Positions 42,887 to 52,171 are shown, counted from the first letter of the stretch. The stretch: DNA of 64,000 bases from Mycobacterium sp. OTB74 (GCF_029892685.1 NZ_JARXVD010000001.1:372001-436000); one strand, 5' to 3'. Notes: generated by a model from the sequence alone, not told the origin. Made by a program: numbers and translations.

Positions 42887-44356
42887 CTACTCGTACAGCG
42901 CCGCAACTTCGTCGGGTATGACCTTCATGGCGGCATTGCGCGGCAGCACATCGACCACCGCGATGGCTACCGGTACGTGATGGCTGGGCAGCGCCTCGCG
43001 CACCAGGTCCTGTAAGTCGGCCTCAGTGGGTTTGTTTGCACCGCTGCGCAATTCGACGGCTGCGAACGGAACCTGACCCAAGCGGCGGTCCGGGACTCCA
43101 ACAACGCAGGCGTCCAGCACTGCGGGGTGGGTCAGCAGGGTGCGTCGGACTGTCTCCGGCAGGATCTTGAAGCCACCACGATTGATCGCACCATCGGACC
43201 TACCGTGGATGGTCAGGAAGCCGTCGGTGTCCACCGAGGCGACATCGGTGGTGCGGATCCAGTCCGGACCCATCACCTCGACCCGCGCCTCCAACAGCCC
43301 TGGTGAGCCAACCGGCAGTTCGTCGCCCGACTCGGGATCGACGATCCGCACCTGCACACCGGGCAGCGGCAGGCCCGAACTGTCGGGTTTGGACGCACCG
43401 TACTGGCGATACAGATCCGGAGTCCAGGAACACACTGAACCGGCGAATTCAGTTGCGCCGTAGGCCCACAGCACCGGGATGCCGAATCGTCGCTCGAATT
43501 CCGCGCGGGTCGCAGGTTCCAGCGGTCCCGAACCACCGACGATGAACTCCAGCGACGACAGGTCTGCTGCGGTCACATCGGGTGCATCCAGCAGCATCCG
43601 GACGATCGCAGGCTGAACACCGCTGCGCCGGATCCGGTATGTGCGCACCGCGCTCACCCAGTCTGCGACGGTGAACCGCTCCAGCAGCACCATCCGCTTG
43701 CCGACGAACGGCGCCGCCAGAAGTTGGCACAGGCCGACACTGCCGAATGGCCAGAACACCACGTCCGGCGGACCATCCGGGTCCGGCGGCGATGCGTGGG
43801 TGATGCTGTTGACCGTATGCTGCAGCACCGCCGTAGGAATCGGAATCCGTTTGGGTGCCCCGGTTGTGCCGCTGGTCAGGATGTGCACTCCGGGTTGTGC
43901 CAGCGCTGCGTCGGGGCGTCCTTCGGCAATGCGTTCCACCACACAACGAATTTCGTCGAGCGACAGAGAAATCGCAGCAGACCGGGCAGCTTTCGCGGCT
44001 GTCACCGTCGGTTCGGTCCAGTCCTGCTGGTCGGCGATCACAGCCGGCAACTGCAATCGAGTGATGTCGGCGGCGATCGCGGCGGGGGACTGGTACGAGT
44101 AAATCATCACCACGGGCCGGGCCGATGCGATGAATCCGAGGATGGCCGCCGCGTGCGGGACCCTGTTTCGCACCACCACACCGATCGGATCGCCAGGATG
44201 GATTCCGTTGCGGTGCAGCAGTTCTTCGATGTCCCGGTGCATCGCCGCGATCTCGTTGCCGGAGTACCACCGTCCGTCGAACTCGATGAATGGCTGATGA
44301 CCGTAGCCCGCCAGACCCGCGGCGAGTCTGGCGGCGAACTCCTCGGCACCGGTCAT
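42887..44356 (-). CDS. Adenylate-forming ligase with variant P-loop (PKRI), last gene of the minus-strand operon
   Basis: A 489-residue AMP-binding protein. The phosphate-binding motif reads HILTSGTTGAPKRIPI, with Arg in place of the near-invariant Gly of PKGV. AYGATEFAG and GRSDGAINRGGFKILPE follow. The C-terminal Lys lies in PRNAAMKV, where the usual Gly-Lys is Met-Lys. The ligase at 48271-49710 shares the PKRI variant. They are probably a lineage specialised for one substrate or with altered second-step chemistry. Only 2 bases separate it from the SDR gene upstream in the operon. Confidence 0.85.
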   Translation of the reverse strand: MTGAEEFAARLAAGLAGYGHQPFIEFDGRWYSGNEIAAMHRDIEELLHRNGIHPGDPIGVVVRNRVPHAAAILGFIASARPVVMIYSYQSPAAIAADITRLQLPAVIADQQDWTEPTVTAAKAARSAAISLSLDEIRCVVERIAEGRPDAALAQPGVHILTSGTTGAPKRIPIPTAVLQHTVNSITHASPPDPDGPPDVVFWPFGSVGLCQLLAAPFVGKRMVLLERFTVADWVSAVRTYRIRRSGVQPAIVRMLLDAPDVTAADLSSLEFIVGGSGPLEPATRAEFERRFGIPVLWAYGATEFAGSVCSWTPDLYRQYGASKPDSSGLPLPGVQVRIVDPESGDELPVGSPGLLEARVEVMGPDWIRTTDVASVDTDGFLTIHGRSDGAINRGGFKILPETVRRTLLTHPAVLDACVVGVPDRRLGQVPFAAVELRSGANKPTEADLQDLVREALPSHHVPVAIAVVDVLPRNAAMKVIPDEVAALYE

Positions 44357-44358
44357 GG

Positions 44359-45177
44359 TCAGTAGGACGTGGAGCCCTGGTCGACCGGGATCTTCGCTGC
44401 GGTGATGTTGCGGGACTCATCGCTGGCCAGCCAGCAGACGGTATCGGCGATGTCCTCCGGCTCGGCGATCCAGGTCGGCAGGAACGGGGTCAGCATGTTC
44501 GCCAGCGCCGGATTGCTCTCTGTCACATGGCCGATGGCTGTGACCATGTCACCGGTACCCATGTCGGTGTTTACCGGGCCAGGGTGCACGCTGTTGACCC
44601 GGATCGCATGCTTACCCAGCTCCGCGGCGAAGGCCTTCGCCATGCCGGTCACCGCATGCTTGCTGGTGGTGTAGTGCACCATGAACGGCTGCAACTTGAT
44701 GCCGGCGGCCGAGCTGATCAGGATTACAGAGCCGCCCCGACCACCGTCGATGATGTGCTGCGCGCCGGCCATGACGGCATTCCAGGTCCCGGTGACGTTG
44801 ATGTCCATGACGTCTTTGAATGACTGCGGGGTGATCTCATGCCACACCTGCGGAGCTGACACACCGGCGTTGGCCACAATGATGTCCAACCGGCCGAACT
44901 GCGCGACACCGTTGTCGACCACCGCCTGCAGACATTCCAGGTCGCGGGTGTCGGCAATGGCCGAGTGGATGCGGCGGCCTGCTGCCTCCACCAACTTCAC
45001 GGTTTCGGCCAGGTCTTCTGCGGTGGCCGGGTTGTAGGGGACGCATTCAGGCAACTTGTCACAGATGTCCACCGCGATGATGTCGGCGCCCTCGCGTGCC
45101 ATCCGTAGTGCATGTGCCCGTCCCTGGCCGCGGGCGGCGCCGGTGATGAAGGCGACGCGGTCGGTCAGTCGGCTCAT
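44359..45177 (-). CDS. Mycofactocin-type SDR family oxidoreductase (second)
   Basis: A 272-residue SDR with TGAARGQGRAHALRMAREGADIIAVDIC, the mycofactocin-coupled signature also seen at 23727. Catalytic residues: VHYTTSKHAVTG. The CDKLPECVPYNPATAEDLAETV insertion near residues 38-60 is typical of the group. Its ATG overlaps the stop of the ligase upstream (ATGA). Two such SDRs in one window strengthen the case that this catabolism depends on mycofactocin for alcohol oxidation. Confidence 0.9.
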   Translation of the reverse strand: MSRLTDRVAFITGAARGQGRAHALRMAREGADIIAVDICDKLPECVPYNPATAEDLAETVKLVEAAGRRIHSAIADTRDLECLQAVVDNGVAQFGRLDIIVANAGVSAPQVWHEITPQSFKDVMDINVTGTWNAVMAGAQHIIDGGRGGSVILISSAAGIKLQPFMVHYTTSKHAVTGMAKAFAAELGKHAIRVNSVHPGPVNTDMGTGDMVTAIGHVTESNPALANMLTPFLPTWIAEPEDIADTVCWLASDESRNITAAKIPVDQGSTSY

Positions 45178-46709
45178 ATCTTCTCCTTGGATCCTGTTGT
45201 TTGTAAAAGCATTTCACGTAGCGCAGTGGTACTGACCTTGCCGGTCCCGCCACGCGGTATCGCCTGGTCGTCGTCCAGCACCAGCCACACCGTCGGGACC
45301 TTGAACGAACTGAGTACACCCCGAGCCGCCGTTCGCAGCTGCTCTGGGTCGACGGTGCCGACCACGGCGGCACCGACTCGGTTCCCCTGTGGTCCGGGAA
45401 CATTCGTCACGAACGCGGCTTGTACCCCGGTGACACCGCGCAGCGCTTGCTGAACTTCGCTGGGGTAGACGGTGGCGCCACTGACCTTGAACATGTCGTC
45501 GCAGCGACCGTGGTAGAACAGGAAGCCCTGTTCGTCGAGGCGCCCCAGATCACCAGTGGGATAGTAACCGTCGGCTGTGAACACCTCTTCACGGGTGCGG
45601 CGGCAGATGCCTCGCAGGACATGCGGGCCGCGGATCTGGATCACGCCGGTCTGGCCTTCCGGCAGCGGTCGGCCGGTTTCGGTGTCGACGATGCGTACGT
45701 CCATCCCGGGAAACGGTTGCCCGCAACTGCCCCAAGCAGATTCGGGCATATCGGTGTCGGCGGGATAGCCGCAGTATGGGCCGAAGGATTCGGTCATCCC
45801 GAACAGGTTCGCCCGCGTCCCGGGCCGTGAGCGCTGTTCGGCCGGCAGCAGGGCTTCCAAGCTGCCCGGACGCAGCGAGGACAGATCGGCGCCGATCGAG
45901 TTCCGTTGACGGGCCAATGCTTCGGCCTGATCAGGCCAGCCGCGGAACAAGGTGACGCGCTCGCGCTCCAGCAGTTTCAGGGTGGTAGCGGGCTGCGGGG
46001 CCGGCTCAGTCACCAGGGTGGCACCGGCCAGCAGTGCCGACAGCACCCCGGCGCCGAAGCCACCGACCCAGAAGAACGGCATCGGCAGGTACAGCCGAGT
46101 ATCGGAGTCGATGCACCGCGGCACCAGACTGGAGCGGACTGCAGCCAATGCGTTGCCGTGGGAGTGCATGACGCCCTTCGGTATTCCGCTGCTGCCGGAG
46201 GTGAACATGATGAGCAGCAGATCGCTGGGAGTCACCGATGCTCCCATCGCGGACACCAGGCTGCGGGTGGTTTCGTCGGCAGAGGTGGCCATGAGATCGG
46301 CGGGCGTGCAGACCCGCCGAAGTGCCGGCAGAGCCGTATCCTGTTGGCGGGGTAGCCCATCCAGGTAGCGGTGCCCGCGGAACTCCTCGACCGAGATCAG
46401 CAGTTGCACCGACGCAACCTTGAGTTGTGCCGCCAGTTCGTTCGGGGTCAGTAGCGTGCTCAACGGCACCAGCAGCGCACCGATCCGGGTGACCGCCAAC
46501 GCGATCTGCACCCACTGCACGCTGTTCGGCATGATGAGCCCGACTCGGGTGCCCTTACCGACGCCCATGTGCACCAGGACTGCCGCGAGCTTAGTTGTGG
46601 TCGAATCCAGTTCGCGGTAGGTGACTCGGCTGTCCGGATCGACGACGGCGACCTTCTCCGGCTCCTCGCCGGCGCGCAGGGTGAGCAGTGCCTCGATGGT
46701 GTCGGTCAC
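45174..46709 (-). CDS. Acyl-CoA synthetase (FadD-type)
   Basis: GTG at 46709 overlaps the stop of the preceding ligase (GTGA), giving 511 residues. A much longer open frame upstream is only read-through of the neighbour's opposite frame and is not credible. Motifs: LLIMFTSGSSGIPKGVMHSH, FGMTESFGPYCG, YHGRCDDMFKVSGATVYPSEVQ and catalytic Lys in GTGKVSTTAL. It is complete. Second of two PKGV-type ligases in this operon. Substrate unknown. Confidence 0.88.
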   Translation of the reverse strand: MTDTIEALLTLRAGEEPEKVAVVDPDSRVTYRELDSTTTKLAAVLVHMGVGKGTRVGLIMPNSVQWVQIALAVTRIGALLVPLSTLLTPNELAAQLKVASVQLLISVEEFRGHRYLDGLPRQQDTALPALRRVCTPADLMATSADETTRSLVSAMGASVTPSDLLLIMFTSGSSGIPKGVMHSHGNALAAVRSSLVPRCIDSDTRLYLPMPFFWVGGFGAGVLSALLAGATLVTEPAPQPATTLKLLERERVTLFRGWPDQAEALARQRNSIGADLSSLRPGSLEALLPAEQRSRPGTRANLFGMTESFGPYCGYPADTDMPESAWGSCGQPFPGMDVRIVDTETGRPLPEGQTGVIQIRGPHVLRGICRRTREEVFTADGYYPTGDLGRLDEQGFLFYHGRCDDMFKVSGATVYPSEVQQALRGVTGVQAAFVTNVPGPQGNRVGAAVVGTVDPEQLRTAARGVLSSFKVPTVWLVLDDDQAIPRGGTGKVSTTALREMLLQTTGSKEKI

Positions 46710-48274
46710 GTGAAGTGCTCCTGCAGTCGCAGCCGGTCGACCTTGCCGCTGGACAACAGCGCGATGTCCGCCTCCGGAACCTCGACGAACCGGCGCGGAA
46801 TCTTGAACGACGACAGCTCTTTTGCCAACGCTTGTCGGGTCGCTGTTTCGTCGAACTGCTGGCCATCGCGCGGTGCCACCACCGCTCCGACCAGTTGGCC
46901 GCGGACCGGGTCCGGGACTCCGACCACGTACGCGGTCAACCCGCTGACCCGGGCTATGGCATTTTCCACCTCGACGGGAGACACGTTGGCGCCGGCGGTC
47001 TTGATCATCGCGGTGCTGCGACCGAGGAAGTACAGGAACCCGTCGAGATCGGCGCAGACGGTGTCGCCGGTGTGGAACCAGCCGTCGGGGTCGAATGACT
47101 CTTCGCGGCTGCGGCGGTGATATCGCTGCATCAGATATGGCCCCCGGAAGCACAATTCGCCGGGATCACCCGCGATGACGGTCTCGCCGTCGGGCTTGAT
47201 CACCTTGACCTCGAACCCGGGCGCCGGTTTTCCGAACGATCCACGGCGGGTCTCGGGTTGGTCGGACTCATCAGCGCTGAGCAGCACGGTGCCGCCGGCT
47301 TCGGTCAGACCAAGCATGTTGTGCCGTAGCTCCGGATCGGCCGGGCGGCACTCCGTGGCCATGATCGGGTACAGATTGCCGCGGCGCATCGACGACAGGT
47401 CACGTGCGGGAAAGCTGGGATGATCGACCAGCCTGGCCACAGTTGCCGCGAATCCGTTTGTGACGGTAGGGCTCTCACGTTCCAGCAGATCCAGGGTGCG
47501 CGCCGGGTCGGTGGCATTGGAGCACACCAGGGTGCCACCGGAAAGAAGAGTGGCCAGCAGAGCGAAGGCAAAACCGCCGACCCAAAAGAACGGTGAATTG
47601 CAGAACAGTACGTCTTGGGCGGACAGTCCGCGGATCTCGTTGAGGTTGCGCTGATGGCCGATCATGCTGCCGTGCGTGTGAATGACGCCCTTAGGTGCGG
47701 CGGTTGAGCCTGAGGTGTAGATGATGGCCAGCGGATCGCATGGGTCGACATCGGCTTCCAGCGCGGTGAGCAGTGATTCGTCGACGCTAGCTGCAAGTTC
47801 GTCGAGTTGGTCCAGATCGAAAACCATCTGCCGAAGCTGCGGCACCGTGCGATTTGTGCACGTAATTGTGCGCTCAGCCCCGGAAATCGTGCACAAATCG
47901 CGGCCCAGAGCCTCGGTGAGGCGGGTCCGGTAGTCGTGGGAGCGATAGGCCGGGGTGGCCAGCAAGATGTGGACCTCGCTGTCGGCGAGCTGCTGACGAA
48001 GTTCCGGCGCGGTGGCGAAAGTCGTGAATGGCACCACCACCGCGCCGATCCGGGCCGCGGCGAGCATGGTGACGACGAACGAGGTTCCGTTGGGGAAGAG
48101 CAATCCGACGTGGGTGCCTTTATCGGCACCCATCGCTACCAGGCCGCGGGCCAGCACGGCGGAGTGCCGTTCGGCATCGGTGTAGCTGATCCGCTCGTCA
48201 TCGCAGATGAGAAGCGGACGCGACGCCCGGGTGCGGGCCTGATCGGCCAGCACCGCCGCGACGGTATCGGTCAT
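46706..48274 (-). CDS. Acyl-CoA synthetase (FadD-type) carrying an inverted-repeat insertion
   Basis: A 522-residue ligase with LAIIYTSGSTAAPKGVIHTH, GLTEAGGTVLLS, FLGRSTAMIKTAGANVSPVEVE and a C-terminal Lys in SSGKVDRLRL. Its ATG overlaps the upstream ligase stop. Residues about 125-142 (LCTISGAERTITCTNRT) are encoded by a 53-base element with 14-base inverted ends (47849-47901). The insertion keeps the frame and sits in a surface region between the N-terminal subdomains. The enzyme is otherwise intact. Confidence 0.87.
   Translation of the reverse strand: MTDTVAAVLADQARTRASRPLLICDDERISYTDAERHSAVLARGLVAMGADKGTHVGLLFPNGTSFVVTMLAAARIGAVVVPFTTFATAPELRQQLADSEVHILLATPAYRSHDYRTRLTEALGRDLCTISGAERTITCTNRTVPQLRQMVFDLDQLDELAASVDESLLTALEADVDPCDPLAIIYTSGSTAAPKGVIHTHGSMIGHQRNLNEIRGLSAQDVLFCNSPFFWVGGFAFALLATLLSGGTLVCSNATDPARTLDLLERESPTVTNGFAATVARLVDHPSFPARDLSSMRRGNLYPIMATECRPADPELRHNMLGLTEAGGTVLLSADESDQPETRRGSFGKPAPGFEVKVIKPDGETVIAGDPGELCFRGPYLMQRYHRRSREESFDPDGWFHTGDTVCADLDGFLYFLGRSTAMIKTAGANVSPVEVENAIARVSGLTAYVVGVPDPVRGQLVGAVVAPRDGQQFDETATRQALAKELSSFKIPRRFVEVPEADIALLSSGKVDRLRLQEHFT
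47849..47901. repeat. 53-bp palindromic repeat inside a ligase gene
   Basis: GCGATTTGTGCACG (47849-47862) and CGTGCACAAATCGC (47888-47901) are perfect inverted copies around a 25-base centre. The element is AT-richer than the host gene and looks like a small mobile palindromic repeat. It is translated in frame within the ligase at 46706-48274. Confidence 0.7.
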
Positions 48275-49710
48275 GGGGCGCCATTCGAGTCGAAATGGCT
48301 GCGCACGGCACTCAGGTCGGCCTTTCCCGAGGGGGTGCGCGGGATGGCCTCGACGATCGAGATGGCAGTGGGAATCTCGTACGGGGCCAGCCGATTACGG
48401 AGGTAGCCCGTCAGCTCGTCGGCAGTGACCGCAGCGCGGACTTCCACCATTGCGACCGGCGTTTCACCCAGTCGTGCGTCGGCTCGGCCGACCACGGCAG
48501 CGCCCTGCACGTCGGGATGGCTCTCCAGCGCAGTTCGAACATCGTCGGGCATCACCTTGAAGCCGCCTCGTACGATGGCCTGGTCTGCTCGACCCAGAAT
48601 CCACAAGAAGCCATCGGGGTCGATGCGGGCCAGGTCGGTGGTGCGCAACCATCCGGTGTTTGGCCCCAACTGTCCAGGCTTGACCTCCAGCAAGCCGGGT
48701 TGATCGGCTGCCAGCACCGTGCCGTCCTCGTCGACCACACGCAGTTGAGCACCCAGGCTGGCGCGTCCGACGCTGCCGCGCTTGGCATTCCAGTACTTCT
48801 GGTGATCTGCGTAGCTCCAGCCGGCCACGCCACCACCGAATTCGGTTGCGGCATAAGAGGTCAGTACCGGGATACCGAATTTGGTCGTGAAGGCCTCGGC
48901 GTCTTCGGCGGACAGCGGTGCAGTGCCGGAGGTGACGACCCGGACGCCGGCCAGATCGTCGGCGGTCAGATCAGAGTGCAGCACCGTGCGCAGAGCTGCG
49001 GGGACCAACGAGACGGCTTTGGGGCGGTGGGTGCGCACGGCGGCGGCCCAGCGTTGTAGTTCGAACTTCGGCAGGAGAACGAAAGACCGCGCCTCACAGA
49101 TGTTCTGTAGCACTCGGTAGATGCCGCCGATGTGCACCAGCGGGGCGTTGACGATGGCCACCCCATGCCGTGCCGTGGTGGGCTCAGGTCCGAGCACGCT
49201 GTGCGCCAACATGTCGTAGGTCAGGTCGATGCGCTTCGGTGGACCGGTGGTGCCGCTGGTCAGCATGCGCACCGCGACGCCGGGCCGGTTGTCGTGAGCT
49301 ACGACAGGGCCTGTGGCGGTGGGAGATTGGGCGAGGTTGCCGATGGTGATGACGGTGGTCGCCGGAGCCGGGGTGACGTAGGCGGCGATATCGTCCGCTT
49401 CGCCGATGATCGCAGGCAACTGCAGGCCGGCCAGGTCGGCCTTGATCCGGTCGTCGCCCCGAGCCGGGTTGATCACCACCAGCGTCGCTCCAGCCAGCAG
49501 CACGCCCAGCGCCGTGGCCACATGCTGGGGTCGGTTGCGCAGCAGAACCCCCACCTGGGGGGCATCGTCGCCGAGCAACGCCTTGATCTGCCGGGCGTAG
49601 TCGCCGAGCGCGCCCCAGCTGACCCACTGGCCATCGAATTCGATTGCCGGAGCCGCTGGTTGGAGGTCCAACACCGCGGCGATCCGATCAGACAGCCGGT
49701 GCGGCATCAC
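48271..49710 (-). CDS. Adenylate-forming ligase with variant P-loop (PKRI)
   Basis: A 479-residue AMP-binding protein related to the ligase at 42887. The P-loop reads RMLTSGTTGPPKRIDL, with Arg for Gly. SYAATEFGG and GRADQAIVRGGFKVMPDDV follow. The C-terminal Lys is in TPSGKADL, so the adenylation Lys is normal. Its start overlaps the crotonase stop upstream, and its stop overlaps the next ligase start. It is the first ligase in the operon. Confidence 0.87.
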   Translation of the reverse strand: MMPHRLSDRIAAVLDLQPAAPAIEFDGQWVSWGALGDYARQIKALLGDDAPQVGVLLRNRPQHVATALGVLLAGATLVVINPARGDDRIKADLAGLQLPAIIGEADDIAAYVTPAPATTVITIGNLAQSPTATGPVVAHDNRPGVAVRMLTSGTTGPPKRIDLTYDMLAHSVLGPEPTTARHGVAIVNAPLVHIGGIYRVLQNICEARSFVLLPKFELQRWAAAVRTHRPKAVSLVPAALRTVLHSDLTADDLAGVRVVTSGTAPLSAEDAEAFTTKFGIPVLTSYAATEFGGGVAGWSYADHQKYWNAKRGSVGRASLGAQLRVVDEDGTVLAADQPGLLEVKPGQLGPNTGWLRTTDLARIDPDGFLWILGRADQAIVRGGFKVMPDDVRTALESHPDVQGAAVVGRADARLGETPVAMVEVRAAVTADELTGYLRNRLAPYEIPTAISIVEAIPRTPSGKADLSAVRSHFDSNGAP

Positions 49711-50495
49711 CGGATCCTCGGGTTCTGTTTGGGCGCCGGCGGCCGTGACACGATGTCGGCCTGGCCGATCGGGTTGCCCAAGCGGGTGTAGATCAGGCCT
49801 TGGTCCAGTGCTGCGCGGTATGGCTTGTCCAGTGATTCCCAGATGGCTTTGACCGTGCCCTGGGTTGCTGACGGCGGATGCGCAGCGATCATCGTGGCGA
49901 TCTCATGGGCACGGGACCACAGCTCGGCGGCGGGAACGACTTCGGTCACCAGACCGATGCGCAGTGCGGTCTGCGCACCGACCCGTTCACTGTTGCCGCT
50001 CAGGGCGATTCGGAGAGTCTCGCCCAATCCGATCTTGCGCATCAGCCCGATCGGTTCCAGCGCGCTGACCAGACCAGCGCTGACGTGCGAATCGAAAAAC
50101 GTTGCGTCATCAGAGCACAGCACCACGTCGGCCTCGTTGACGAAGTAGAACGCACCAGCGGTGCACATGCCTTGCACTGCGCAGACCACCGGCTTGAACA
50201 TTTTCTGCCACTTGGGGCTGAGTGCCTCGCCCGGGTCCTCGTGGTTCCAGATGTTGTCGGGCTGGCCGTAGGACTCCTTGACATCAAGGCCGGCGCTGAA
50301 TGCGCGGTCACCGGCGGCGCGCAGCACCACCGCATGCACGGTGTCGTCGAATTTGACTGCGCGCCACACCCGCACCATCTCTTCGCACATGGTGCGGTTG
50401 AACGCATTCAGCCGTTCGGGGCGGTTCAGCGTGATGGTGGCGACGTGTGCGTCGGCGTCGACGTCCAGCAGCAGCGTCTCGAAGGTCTCGGTCAT
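49707..50495 (-). CDS. Crotonase-family protein with atypical active site (operon crotonase 3)
   Basis: A 262-residue enoyl-CoA hydratase/isomerase fold: RPERLNAFNRTM, FSAGLDVKES (CoA and oxyanion loop) and VQGMCTAGAFYFVNEADVV. The two catalytic Glu positions of rat hydratase are not conserved: the GGCE-type Glu is replaced in GAFYFV, and the second falls in HVSAGLVSALEP. The ATFFD.HVS.GLV segment is shared with the next crotonase (50492), so the two are sisters. They may carry out other crotonase chemistry such as hydrolysis or retro-Claisen cleavage. Overlaps at both ends show translational coupling. Confidence 0.85.
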   Translation of the reverse strand: MTETFETLLLDVDADAHVATITLNRPERLNAFNRTMCEEMVRVWRAVKFDDTVHAVVLRAAGDRAFSAGLDVKESYGQPDNIWNHEDPGEALSPKWQKMFKPVVCAVQGMCTAGAFYFVNEADVVLCSDDATFFDSHVSAGLVSALEPIGLMRKIGLGETLRIALSGNSERVGAQTALRIGLVTEVVPAAELWSRAHEIATMIAAHPPSATQGTVKAIWESLDKPYRAALDQGLIYTRLGNPIGQADIVSRPPAPKQNPRIR

Positions 50496-51304
50496 TTACA
50501 TTGCCAGTTCGGTGCGCGCTTCTCCATGAAGGCCAGCGGTCCTTCGTTCGCGTCGTCGGTGCGGACGACGCGCTCGCGGAACGCCTCGGCAAGAATCTCG
50601 GCTTCGTGCAATGGGAGGTCGAGGGTCTTGTGGATGGCCAGCCGGGTGCCCCGAACAGCAAGGGGGGCATTGGAATTGACGATGTCGGCAATCTCGTGGA
50701 TGCGCTCGAGCAGACGGTCGTGCTCGACGACCTCGGTGATCATGCCCAATTCGTAAGCGCGCTCCGCGCTCATCCGTTCGTGCTTGCCCATGATCGCCAT
50801 CCGCAGGGCTACCGACCGCGGCAGCACCCGGGCCAGTCGGACCACTTCGCGGCCGGCCACGAGGCCGATGGACACGTGCGGATCGAAGAACGTGGCGCGG
50901 TCAGAGGCGATGACGATGTCGCCGGTGGTGACCCAGTCCAGGCCTGCTCCACAACAGATTCCGTTGATCGCGGCCAGTACCGGCTTGGCCATCCGGCGAA
51001 ATGGCGGGGTGCCCTCCTGCGGTGCTTCCCACTGGTCATAGGTGGACAGGTACGGGCGTTCGTAGATGACCCGGCCGTCTTCGGGAATTTCGCCGACGTC
51101 GGCGCCAGTGCAGAAGGCGCGTCCGGTGCCGGTGACGATGACGGTCCAGACATTGTCGTCGTTCTCGGCTTCGGCGTAGGCCGCGCGCAACTCGCCGACC
51201 ATGTGCGGGCTCAGCGCGTTGAGTGCCTCGGGCCGGTTGAGCGTGATGGTGGCCTTGTGCCCGTCCACCTCGTAGCCGATGTTGTCGTAGCTTGCTGCGG
51301 TCAT
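50492..51304 (-). CDS. Crotonase-family protein with atypical active site (operon crotonase 2)
   Basis: I take the ATG at 51304 (MTAASYDNIGYEV), preceded by AGAAG. An in-frame ATG at 51328 would overlap the upstream stop (ATGA) and is a real alternative. The longer upstream frame is not credible. About 270 residues: LNRPEALNALSP, FCTGADVGE, INGICCGAGLDWVTTGDIV and ATFFDPHVSIGLVAGRE. Standard hydratase Glu residues are missing at both positions, as in its sister at 49707. A long segment (GRVIYERPYLSTYDQWEAPQEG) before the INGICC motif may shape a large substrate pocket. Confidence 0.85.
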   Translation of the reverse strand: MTAASYDNIGYEVDGHKATITLNRPEALNALSPHMVGELRAAYAEAENDDNVWTVIVTGTGRAFCTGADVGEIPEDGRVIYERPYLSTYDQWEAPQEGTPPFRRMAKPVLAAINGICCGAGLDWVTTGDIVIASDRATFFDPHVSIGLVAGREVVRLARVLPRSVALRMAIMGKHERMSAERAYELGMITEVVEHDRLLERIHEIADIVNSNAPLAVRGTRLAIHKTLDLPLHEAEILAEAFRERVVRTDDANEGPLAFMEKRAPNWQCK

Positions 51305-51324
51305 CTGTACTTCTTTCTGGAAGG

Positions 51325-52152
51325 TCATCGGCCGGTGAATCCGGGATCGCGGCGGTCTCGGAAGGCTGCCAGGCCCTCCTTGAAATCGGTTGTTCGACAG
51401 GATAATTCGAGGTTGTAGAGCTCCTGGTTCATGGTCTGAGCCAGGGGAGCGTGCTGACCGAATGCCAATCCTTGTTTGGCCAGACCCAATGCCACGGTCG
51501 GGCCGTTCGCCAGGGTGTCGAGCAGGTTCTCGGTGGCGTCGTCGAGGTCGGCCGCGCTGACGGCTTGGTGCACCATGCCCCAGTCCGCGGCTGCGGCGCC
51601 ACCGACCTTCTCGCCGAGCAGCAGCATCCGGCGGGCCCGAGCGACACCGACCAAGCGGGGCAGCAGCCAGCTTGCGCCGGAGTCCGGACTGAATCCGCGG
51701 GCGATGAAAGGTTCCCAGAACACGGCGTCGTCGGCAGCAATCGTGAAGTCGGCTGCCAAGGCCAAATTGCAGCCCAGACCAACGGCCCACCCGCGTACCG
51801 AGCACACCACCGGCAACGCGATTCCGGCGATGAGTTCGACGATGCGGTGGCTGGTTTGGGGAATCCGGCGGACCAGGTCGCCGGTGCGGGGGCGGGTGCC
51901 GGCGGAGTTGGTGGACACCCAGTCGGCGCCGGAGCAGAAGTTGTCGCCGGCTCCGGTGATGTGCACGGCGCGCAGGGTGTCATCGGTGGCGGCTTCGGTG
52001 AGGGTAGTGACGAACTGGTCGATCATCCTGTGGTTCAACGAATTGCGGTGGCTCGGTCGATTCATGACCAGACGCAGGACCGCCCCGTCGCGATCGATCT
52101 CAACCGAGCCTTCCGGGCTGTTGGCGACCGCCGGATCGGTCTGTTCGGTCAC
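51325..52152 (-). CDS. Crotonase-family protein, first gene of the eight-gene minus-strand operon
   Basis: A 275-residue enoyl-CoA hydratase/isomerase-type protein with NRPSHRNSLNHRM, FCSGADWVS, VRGWAVGLGCNLALAADF and a WEPFIARGFSPDSGASW segment. The first catalytic Glu position holds Asn (GLGCN). The second region keeps a Glu in EPFIARG. This pattern occurs in mycobacterial EchA proteins of unknown specificity. The upstream 220 bases hold the divergent promoter with three TACTGTA-like half-sites. The eight genes from here to 42887 overlap or nearly touch, so one transcript is likely. Confidence 0.86.
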   Translation of the reverse strand: MTEQTDPAVANSPEGSVEIDRDGAVLRLVMNRPSHRNSLNHRMIDQFVTTLTEAATDDTLRAVHITGAGDNFCSGADWVSTNSAGTRPRTGDLVRRIPQTSHRIVELIAGIALPVVCSVRGWAVGLGCNLALAADFTIAADDAVFWEPFIARGFSPDSGASWLLPRLVGVARARRMLLLGEKVGGAAAADWGMVHQAVSAADLDDATENLLDTLANGPTVALGLAKQGLAFGQHAPLAQTMNQELYNLELSCRTTDFKEGLAAFRDRRDPGFTGR

Positions 52153-52171
52153 GTTGATCCCGCCTCTCCAG

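Noticed and set aside
46710-47153. N-terminal extension of the ligase that ends at 45174
   Set aside because: The extra segment lies antiphase within the neighbouring ligase gene and is Arg/Pro-rich; the GTG at 46709 with its GTGA overlap fits the operon pattern.
51305-51805. N-terminal extension of the crotonase that ends at 50492
   Set aside because: It reads through the upstream crotonase gene in another frame with no family match.
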